A stretch of 64,000 nucleotides of DNA, taken from Apostichopus japonicus (lineage: Eukaryota > Echinodermata > Holothuroidea > Aspidochirotida > Stichopodidae). Shown piece by piece: positions 55,993 to 64,000 of this stretch (the stretch's first letter is position 1; every line of letters begins with the position of its first letter). The stretch is taken from positions 27,153,398 through 27,217,397 of the forward strand of contig NC_092577.1 in NCBI RefSeq assembly GCF_037975245.1. Direction: 5' to 3'. The notes beneath the pieces are model-generated. The model was not told the origin of the DNA, did no database searches, and saw nothing but the letters and a program-made list of their open reading frames with translations. The position numbers and the translations under genes were made by a program.

Positions 55993-58900
55993 CTAGAAAG
56001 TGGAGAGAAGTAAATTGGACATTGAATACCAACAAAATGACAGAGTTCATTCAATAGAGACTAAATTATCAGAGCTGGGTAAATGGCAATCAGCTACTAT
56101 TTCCTTGTTGCATAATAAAGTAATAGGAAATCATATCAGAGATGTGAACAAATTTGTTTGAAGATTCTGTTTTTGCTCCTGGACAATAACAGAAAGACAG
56201 AGCAAATGCAGGCTAATATGAGTTTGAAGAGCTTAAACCTTCATATAAGATATCTACTAACCTTCTGAGAGCATAGACCTTAAGGCGACTCTCTTTGTCA
56301 TCCTGCATAATGTCCAAGATGGCTCCCCATACTGCGGCCCTCGGTGCAGGTTCTATGTCCCATCGCAAGTAGGTACTTTCCCACAGACACTAAAGAGAAT
56401 TCATGCATGTGAAGTTATGATATGAAGTTTACAAACTCATATGTTCAAGCTATTAGCATATTTCAAAACTATTAGCATATCTGAGAACTATTAGCATATA
56501 TTAAAACTAAGAGAATATCTTAAAACTAATAACATATCTTAAAACTATTAGCATATCTTTAACTATGAGCATATCTTAATACTATGAGCATATCTTAAAA
56601 CTATGAGCATATCTTAAAACTATGAGCATATCTTAAAACTATGAGCATATCTTAAAACTATTAGCATACTTAAAACTATTAGCATATCTTAAAAGTATGA
56701 TCATATCTTAAAAGTATGAGCATATCTTAAAACTATTAGCATATCTTAAAACTAATAGCATATCTTAAAAGTATGAGCATATCTTAAAACTAATAACATA
56801 TCTTAAAACTCATAGCATATCTTAAAACTATTCTTCTTAAAGCAATCTTCTGAAAGCAATCTTAAAGCAATTCTTCAAATCACAGCTAGACTAGAGTACA
56901 TTTGATGTACTCCGCTCATAAAATCTCTTGATGAGTAAATCAACATCCCACACTGAAGGTACAGTAGCTCATCTCCTATTATGAGGAAGAGTGGGGGACA
57001 CTACTACATGAATGTTGAATGATTGCTCACCAGACTTTGAGGGGCTACTGCTGGCCAAATGACATTCTGGTTGGATTTAAAGAGTGGGTTTAAATACTTC
57101 TGCAGGATATCAGGTCTGTTGACAAATGTCCTATAGGAGAGATTGAAAACAAGATGGACACATGACATTAATGAAACACAACATTTTAAGGGTAAGGAAT
57201 CTGTGTAGGCCAAAACATACATTACTATTGGTTAGGTTAGGAAATAGATAGGCTCCACTTAATCAAGTCAGAATATAATGCTCCACACAAAGCATCCCTA
57301 AACAATATGTAATAATGAAGACCACTTCTCAAGGAAACCTGACTTGAATAAATCTAATATGTTTGTCCTTCTGAGATACAGTGACTCCCTTTCCGGGCTA
57401 CTCTAGGAGGGATTCAAAATTAAGATGTAAAAATGCATTGCATTGCTCTCTAGTTTTGTACACACATGGTGTGCTTAAAGCATGTGAGGTCAGAGGTCAC
57501 CACAGGTTTGAAAATGAAGTAATCAGGAATGTGTCATTTTGTTAAACGTTCACCATTTGAAGTAAAAAGCTTACCATAGTGATGTTGTTTTCTCTGCAAG
57601 TTCCAGCCTTTCTCTTTCTGCCTCATTGTTACACAGAAATGTACCTACATAGAAGAAAGTAATGCTAATGATACTTCTCTTAATCTCTTGCGGCAGTCTT
57701 GAGAATTGATGTAAATGTATCGTCGTTGCACAGGCAATTAAAACCCAAAACAATTTTAAGTGACCAAAAACTACATAAAAACTACATAATTTGAAATATG
57801 TTATTTCTTCTTTCCCATGTTCATACTGCATCTCCTTCATTTAGGGTGATACTTCAAGTTTAAATAACCAGAAAGAGTTGAGATTCCTTGCTTTAAAAGT
57901 TTACACACATTCACCTTATAGGCAACTGATTAAAATGTATCCAAAAGCAGTTCTCTTGATAGTAATTGCAACATTCACTTGTGCACAACAACCAAGTAAA
58001 TAACTGGTCATTTATGTACATCATCTCCCAAAGTGTTTCAGTATCCAGCATGGCAAGTCTTGACATCCCATGGATGTAATGTGAAGCCATCCATATGCTA
58101 TGTTCATTCCAAATTGAGCTAACAATGCCATTCTACCACAAACCCCTTAACAATTATTATATATGAATGTCTCCCTTGATGAGTTCACTTTATACATTCC
58201 AGATATATGACAACTTTCCAACAACTCCACTGCCTTAAGAAAAATCTCAGATAACTGGGCAGTCCTCTGACAACTATGGCTAGTGTTGCAAAAGATAACC
58301 TTTGACCATTCCAACTCAAACTGTGCTGAAAAGGACCCAAGTGTGTTAATAAGGACTCCTAATTCAAGATGGTATATTCTCTGAAGCAAAAACTGTAGTT
58401 ATGGCCAAATATTTCACAAAAATTCCTTTTGAACAGCACTTCATATACAGTGTGCCTTCAAAAACAGAAGTTGAACAAAATGTTTCCTCTGATAACAATG
58501 TATCGACAATATAATTTTGTAATGGTTATACACAATTATAAGACACATTTAAGTTTGACCAGCAATTATAGCAACAACATACTAAGTATGTGACTTATAA
58601 CAGATATGTTATTGATTATCATGTTTTGACCCCGGTTGACCTCTACAAAAAATCATCCCATCCAAGAATCCCTAATTAAAGAGGCACCTAGGTACACACA
58701 AAGTATGAGACTGATCAAAGTTAGACATATTGAGTTATCATGTTTACAAGTTTGAATTGTTTGACCACCAATGACCTCATATGAGCTTTGACCTCAATCA
58801 TAAATACCACAAATAGTGCTTATTCTGGGACACCTACAGCCTGTCTATTAGATTCACCCAAGCTTTAGTTGTTGAGTAAGCTTGTCAACAAGCTTGGTGA

Positions 58901-61900
58901 CCAATAACAAAAAGCAGCTGAGAACACAATGAAATGCATCTATGCACTAAAGTATGAAGTTAATACAAGCTACACTTGACCAGTTATTTACAAGCCAAGG
59001 TGTCACATACATACACACACACCCCATCACCATCACATAGATGAACATAGATACTCTTGCTTATATTAACTCTGTCATTTTGCAAATAATTGAAGCAAAA
59101 GTTTTCAGTAACTTCCATATCATTCCTTTGAAACAGGAACATTTTGTTGGACTCAGCTTTGGTTTGTACTAAATGACCTTGGCCTCATTTCCCACTTTCA
59201 AATTACTTCAAAAGACCAAATATATCTAATAAGCAGATAGAAATAACAAATATATGACTAGCAGACTACATGAATAAATCTATATCAAGTGAGCCCTAAT
59301 TTTTAGGCTATGTTATGAAACACTGTGATAACCTTGTCCCTGCTTAATAAAGGTAAGTTTAGGGATGGCACAAAGACTGGTTGAGAGAAGCAGCCATGAA
59401 TTGCAATTAACTGAATGTTTTTAACGTAAAGTTTGTTGAGGCATTCCTTCTGGAGATATCGTGTTTACAAGCAGGGCATCACAAACACAGGCAGTCATGA
59501 TTGCATAATTATCATCCAAACCAAGACATAAACTGGAACATTTAATTCAAGGCCAGGGAGGGTTATCCTTTCAAAGCTATACTACTATATTGGTATGAAT
59601 ACAACAACAAGCTCTTTAGTTTAAAGCAAGGGAACCACTACATATTACGTACCAAACTGGGATGCATATGCATTCTCAAATATCATATGTAGAAAGTCTT
59701 CATTGAATTCAAAGGAACATGAAAATTGCTGATGGATCTGGAATGAACAAAGACATAAGAGTGTACTATATGAGTAACACATGACTTAGAAGTTGCATTC
59801 TGATATTAACACAAGTTATATAGACAAACCAACGACTGTAGCTAAGAAATCAAAATGTATGCCACAGATGGTAGTGTCATAAATTTGAGTGCAAAACTGC
59901 AAAAAATATAGAAAAAGGGTCAGGCCACAGATACAATCATTTAAACCAAATGCTAAAGATAGCATTGTCTTTCAGATCATACCATAGCTACTTATATCAT
60001 AGACACATACTTACTTTAAGCTCAAAGCTATAGCTAGCCCTACTAGTGTTTCTATGTTTGTACCATAGATAATAAATCCTTGCTATGAGTGCTGGTGTCA
60101 CTAACTTTATGCCATATTTAACTAATATTATAAGTCCATGTCATTGAGTTACCTTCTGCCTTAATCTGTATTACTTGCAATTGTAGAACAATATCAAGGG
60201 TTTTGATACGGTTCTCTAATGATTTGCGGGTGCGATAAGTTTGATATATTTTGAATTGAAATATTGTACGCTAGTCCTACTTGTTTGGAGAATGGACTCT
60301 CACAAAGAACACAGTTAATACTCAAGCCAATACAGAATGCATAATGTTTTACTACAAACCTGCCACACACAGTCCAAGAACAGTAAGAAAACAGGTCCAA
60401 CATGCTTTGTTTTACCACTATAAAACACACTCTGAGAACAACGACTTGCAAATGGATGACCTCCCTGTAACCATTCTCTTTCTACTAGCGCCTCAAACCT
60501 TCACAAAAGAAGAAGATATCAAACAAGTTATTTTCTGACAACTGAATTCTTTTCAGCAACAACAGAGAGCTGCAAAATGGTCATCAAAACTATGAGCAAA
60601 ACATATTGTTTGTGTAACACTGAATGGCTTGCAGCTTACCCTTCTGCTTTGGTGGCAATCCAGGCCATTTTTTTAAAACTTGTTATTTTTCTGGAAGACA
60701 ATTTTAAATAGAAACCAACTGGAACGCCAATAGGCTTAGTGATTCCTTGCCACATTTCATAAGAGAAGTTTTTGGTATAATAAGGTGGATGCACATACTG
60801 CACATGAAGTTCATTCAAGCTTTAGTTTCGGAGGTATCCTATTTCAAAGGCATTTTGATTGAGCTCTTTGAACACAATAGAAAACAATTGGCCTATTGCT
60901 CTCTATAAGCTTGACCAAAAAATCGTTTAAACTTTACAGTTGCCAAAGTTAACAAAAATTTCAGACTTCCACCCTGTTGACCTCAACTGAACTTTGACAC
61001 CCATGGGCAAGCGTGAAGTTCATTCAACCTTCACATATTGCAAGCTTTTCATAATTTGACCAATTCTGACCTCCAGTGACCTTTGAACTCTGTAAAATCA
61101 GCAGGAGTCATCTACTCTCTAAGTTGAATCCATATACTAAGTTTAAAGTTCTTCAAAGCTATACTCTTAGAGTTACAGGGTTTACAAGGTTTTCAGACTT
61201 TTACCTCTATGGTGCCAAAGATCTTTGACCTCTACAAAAACCACTAGGGTTCTTGCACTTAGGTGGATCCACATACAGAATATCAAGTTCACCCAAGCTT
61301 TGATGTTGAAGTTGTACAGTTTAAAATGTTTGCCTACTTTGACCTATGATAACTGCAAATGATATTTGACCCCCATACAAGAGTCAACAAGGTTTTCAGA
61401 CAGACCTCTGGTGATGTCAAATGACCTTTTACCTCCAAGAAAACAACCAGGGTTCTTACACTAAGGTGGATCCACAAACAATATTTGGAGTTCATCCAAG
61501 CTTTGACATAAAATTATACAGTTTAAAATGTTTGCCGACTTTGACCTGTGTTGACCTTAAATGACATTTGACCTCTATAGAAAACAAGAGATTTGTTGCA
61601 TACAATAAGGTCAATGAGCATAGCATCCAGGCTTTAACTTTATAGTAATCATGTAGACAAAGTTTTCAGACTCAGACCTCTGGTGAACTTAAATTACCTT
61701 TGACCTTCACAGAAAACAATAGAGATTCTGTACTCACTTAGATGGATCCACATATTAATAAGAAGTTCACCCACCATACAGTCTCCGAGTTATCATGTTC
61801 AAAACGTTTTCAGACTTCTGACTTTTCTACTTCTGTTGAACTCAATGAGCATTGACTTCCACAGAAGACAACAGGTACTCACTAAAATGTATTCACGTAC

Positions 61901-62640
61901 CAACTACGGGACTCTTCCATGCTTTTACTTTTAGAGTTGCTGTGTTTACAAAGTTTGCAGACATTGACCTCTGTCAACCACAACTGGCCTTTGACCTCAA
62001 CAGAGAACGTAGGTTTCTTGATGGATACACAGATCATTTCTGTTTCATGGTTCATCCAAGCTTTACTTTGGTGTTAAAGAATTTACCAAGTTGTTCAGAC
62101 TTAGACCACTTGTGACCTCCAATGATCATTGACTTCTATGAGAAACAAAAGTGTTCTTGTACTCACTAAGGTGAATCCATATATTGAGTTTGAAGTTCAA
62201 CTAAGCTTTGTATAATAAAGGGTTTAATAGGTTTTTAGATTTTGAACACTGGTGACCTCAAATGACATCTGACCGCAGCAGATAACAATTGCTAATATTC
62301 ATCCACATCCCAAGTATGAAGTTGAAAAACCATGTACATTGTTAGATAGTTTATAAGTGCCAAGGCGTCACACAAACACCCATACACACAATGTCTTGAC
62401 CGCATAGGTTACTTGTCTGCCGTACGGCAAGTAACTAAAACTACACAACTAGTCATGGCAACATCTCAGATGGCAGGCATCAATGATTCAAAACTCACTG
62501 CCTGTATTCACCTGAGTTTGTGCATTATATCACTTACCCTCTGATAGTTCGACAATCTGGATCAAGTATGACCTGTGCCAAGGATGTCACTTGAGGTGTG
62601 ACATCAAACCCATCTGTGCCATGAACCAGAACAGAAAAAT
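55938..62640 (-). CDS. MTMR9: Myotubularin-related protein 9 (C-terminal 225 residues, seven exons; 5' part outside the window)
   Basis: Seven minus-strand exons (62640-62538, 60498-60360, 59737-59653, 57644-57575, 57130-57031, 56389-56262, 55992-55938) join with perfectly matching phases. The product contains LVHGTDGFDVTPQVTSLAQ, FEALVEREWLQGGHPF, FLLFLDCVWQIHQQF, FENAYASQFGTFLCNNE, NPLFKSNQNVIWPAVAPQSL and a C-terminal coiled coil (KVYALRRELADLQKEALEKG). These are the motifs of animal MTMR9 in the right order. Active myotubularins have a CX5R motif (HCSDGWDRT). Here the Cys and Arg positions are Gly and Val, so the phosphatase is dead, as known for MTMR9. MTMR9 binds MTMR6, MTMR7 and MTMR8 through the coiled coil and raises their activity on PI3P and PI(3,5)P2. 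The PH-GRAM domain and first half of the phosphatase fold must be encoded beyond 62640. Confidence 0.93.
56262..56389 (-). CDS. MTMR9: MTMR9 exon LWESTYLRW...KVYALR
   Basis: It encodes CLWESTYLRWDIEPAPRAAV and then WGAILDIMQDDKESRLKVYA, the end of the phosphatase-like fold and the entry into the coiled coil. The donor is AGAAG/GTTAGT. Confidence 0.9.
56455..56830. repeat. Intronic ~17-bp minisatellite (AACTATTAGCATATCTTAA)
   Basis: Around 21 copies of an AT-rich unit, AAAACTATKAGCATATCTT, with single-base variants (TTAGCA, GAGCA, AATAGCA, GTATGA). It lies in the MTMR9 intron between the exons ending at 57031 and starting at 56389. There are no unique spacers between repeats. Confidence 0.95.
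57031..57130 (-). CDS. MTMR9: MTMR9 exon NPLF...WPAVAPQSL
   Basis: It completes the split Trp codon and encodes TFVNRPDILQKYLNPLFK then SNQNVIWPAVAPQSL in phase 0. The donor is CTG/GTGAGC and the acceptor CCTATAG. Confidence 0.92.
57575..57644 (-). CDS. MTMR9: MTMR9 exon TFLCNNE...TTSLW
   Basis: A 70-nt exon with acceptor TATGTAG and donor TATG/GTAAGC. It encodes TFLCNNEAERERLELAEK followed by TTSL and the start of a Trp codon. Confidence 0.92.
59653..59737 (-). CDS. MTMR9: MTMR9 exon IHQQFSCSFEFNE...ASQFG
   Basis: The acceptor CATTCCAG and donor TTTG/GTACGT bound 28 codons plus one base. It encodes IHQQFSCSFEFNEDFLHM then IFENAYASQF, a hallmark stretch of the family. Confidence 0.92.
60360..60498 (-). 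CDS. MTMR9: MTMR9 exon FEALVEREW...LDCVWQ
   Basis: 139 nt, one base plus 46 codons, between TTTTGTGAAG and CAG/GTTTGT. It encodes FEALVEREWLQGGHPFASRC and GPVFLLFLDCVWQ, the conserved core just after the catalytic loop of myotubularins. Confidence 0.92.
60800..62330. repeat. Degenerate tandem array of ~170-bp units with TGACCT motifs
   Basis: Each unit has, in order, CACTAAGGTGGATCCACATA, AAGTTCATCCAAGCTTT, ATCATGTTTACAAGGTTTTC, AGACTTTGACCTCT, GTTGACCTCAAATGACCTTT and GACCTCCACAGAAAACAATA. At least eight diverged units follow each other in the MTMR9 intron, and a second block lies at 63080-63900. Single copies occur elsewhere in the window. No target duplications could be seen because units abut. 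Confidence 0.8.
62538..62640 (-). CDS. MTMR9: MTMR9 exon with the inactive phosphatase loop
   Basis: The acceptor TTTCAG precedes the exon and the donor is AGAGG/GTAAGT. It encodes FSVLVHGTDGFDVTPQVTSL and then AQVILDPDCRTIR. The segment VHGTDGFDVT lies where active family members carry VHCSDGWDRT, so both catalytic residues are replaced. Confidence 0.92.
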
Positions 62641-63079
62641 CTGAAAGTATAATAACAAACAATAATGTAACTTCCATGTGGCCAGGTCTGAGCAGGAAAG
62701 TCCAGGGTACAAGTTAACTGTTGACTGATGAACTAGCAGTATATTATACGCCCCCACAGGGTATTCCCAGATCAACCCCTAGAAAGATGCAATTTCAATT
62801 ATTCCGTTTTGGACCTGTCTTGACCCCAAATGACCTTTGACCTACTACTTCATGTGTACACGTTCATGAAATCCCTGACATGCGCAACAACTTGGAAATA
62901 CTTTTGGCAGGACCGAGCAAGTGGTCTGTGAGCAACAGCCTTTCAACTGATATTGACTAAAACACATATAGATAGATAGACAACTTACACCATTGGCTAT
63001 GTCAATTGAGTTTGTATTACAAGAAAGCCAACAGGCTTGGTGATTCTTTGCCAAAAAAAAAAAATTAAAACATTGAATG

Positions 63080-63900
63080 CAGACTGCTTTACAAGGTTTT
63101 CAAACTTTGACCTCAGTTGACCTCAAATGAACCACGACCTTCACAGAAAACAATAGGGTTCTGGTATTCACTAAGATGGATCCATATACTAAGTGTTTCG
63201 TGGGCCTCTGTTGGGGTGCATGCAATAACCTGATCGACTATGCAATGATAATAGATTATAGATTGAATCATGTAACATCTTTCTCCTTTAATTTTGAAGC
63301 TAATCAATATAAAATGTTCGAATTGTCAGAGTTCAAGACAAAATGATTTCTGGGATTACTAAATGCAAGGGTAGCTCCTCTGCTGGGTGATGATACAGTA
63401 CCCCTCAAACATCTGTTTGAATAGCTTCCATTCTTCCGCTCGTTACGTGATTCAATCTATAATAACACTAATTACAAAGTTCAAACAAGCTTTACTTTCT
63501 CATTTATTGTGTTTACAATGTTCTCAGACATTAACCTCTGTCGACCTCAAGTGACAGTCGACCTCCTAAAATTGTAACAGGGTTCTTGTATTCACTACTG
63601 TGGATCCACACACCAAGTATGAAGTTCATTCAAGCTTTTATTTTTGCAGTTATCATGTTTACAATGTTTCAGGCTTTGCTCTATGTTGAACTCAAATGAC
63701 CTTGCACCTCCACCAATGTCCACAGTTTTAGTTTTCATCTCACCACTGTGGATCTACATACTTTCTATGCAGTTTAACCAAGCTTTGCTATTGCCATTTG
63801 TTTATGTTTACAAGATTTTCAGACTCTGACCTATGTTGAAATCAAATGACCTTCAAACTTCCACCATGCAATTTTCAAGGAACAAAGATTACATTATGCA
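63080..63900. repeat. Second block of the ~170-bp TGACCT-rich tandem array
   Basis: Four to five units of the same repeat as at 60800-62330 lie here, 5' of the first visible MTMR9 exon, one of them interrupted by unique sequence at about 63195-63470. Confidence 0.7.
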
Positions 63901-64000
63901 CACATAACCAAGTTTGTAGAGCATCTGACGCACTATATGCATGATTTTAAGTTGCATTGAGAAAGCACATCAAGAACGGTTTGAACTTTACCGTGTCAAT

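Noticed and set aside
56455-56830. CRISPR-like array of short repeats
   Set aside because: Repeats abut without unique spacers and lie in an intron of an animal gene; it is an AT-rich minisatellite.
57571-57840. 89-residue minus-strand frame as a single protein
   Set aside because: Only its last part is MTMR9 exon (57644-57575); the preceding residues read through intron sequence before the acceptor.
61852-62115. 87-residue plus-strand frame
   Set aside because: It lies wholly in the degenerate tandem array within the MTMR9 intron and reads repeat phrases.

Overview
The window is eukaryotic nuclear DNA: the genes have many small exons split by GT/AG introns, intergenic space is wide and AT-rich, and the sequence is full of small DNA transposons, microsatellites and minisatellites. 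The encoded proteins are of animal type: a myotubularin-related protein 9 and a THRAP3/BCLAF1-like protein. A reverse-oriented tRNA-headed SINE and repeated stretches rich in AGGTCA / TGACCT half-sites suggest an invertebrate deuterostome, most likely an echinoderm (possibly a sea cucumber). That assignment is inference from repeat style, not proof.

Four spliced genes can be built with matching intron phases. (1) Minus strand, 1115-6590: four exons of the N-terminal 277 codons of an acidic, Gln-rich protein I cannot name; the gene continues past the left edge. (2) Plus strand, 18877-24801: four exons of the C-terminal 294 residues of a single-pass membrane protein (Ser/Thr-rich stalk, membrane helix, long Tyr/acidic cytoplasmic tail); its N-terminal exons were not found. 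(3) Plus strand, 37054-45248: a complete five-exon CDS of 615 codons for an Arg/Ser-rich protein of the THRAP3/BCLAF1 family. (4) Minus strand, 55938-62640: seven exons for the last 225 residues of MTMR9, the catalytically dead partner of MTMR6/7/8; its 5' exons lie beyond the right edge.

Between the genes the window is a graveyard of small non-autonomous transposons. Nine of them have terminal inverted repeats and 8-bp target-site duplications readable in the sequence (hAT-type hallmark), and three nesting events are visible. Other families include a TA-flanked element built entirely of AT-rich palindromic modules (31454-32080), a pair of 494-bp elements in opposite orientation 22 kb apart (10512-11005 and 33033-33526), and TTAA-bounded elements (7504-7733, 48611-48971). 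Larger tandem arrays sit in introns: about 20 copies of a ~130-bp unit in intron 1 of the THRAP3-like gene, a ~17-bp array and a degenerate ~170-bp array in MTMR9 introns. A long trinucleotide tract (21879-22228) lies just before the third visible exon of the membrane-protein gene.

The genes do not look functionally linked; this is an ordinary metazoan neighbourhood. No operon, CRISPR array, rRNA or functional tRNA gene was seen. The most unusual items are the palindrome-module element, a pair of adjacent hairpins with identical geometry at 30445-30521, two long hairpins (4125-4264, 35762-35820), and the nuclear-receptor-like direct repeats in the dispersed repeat family.
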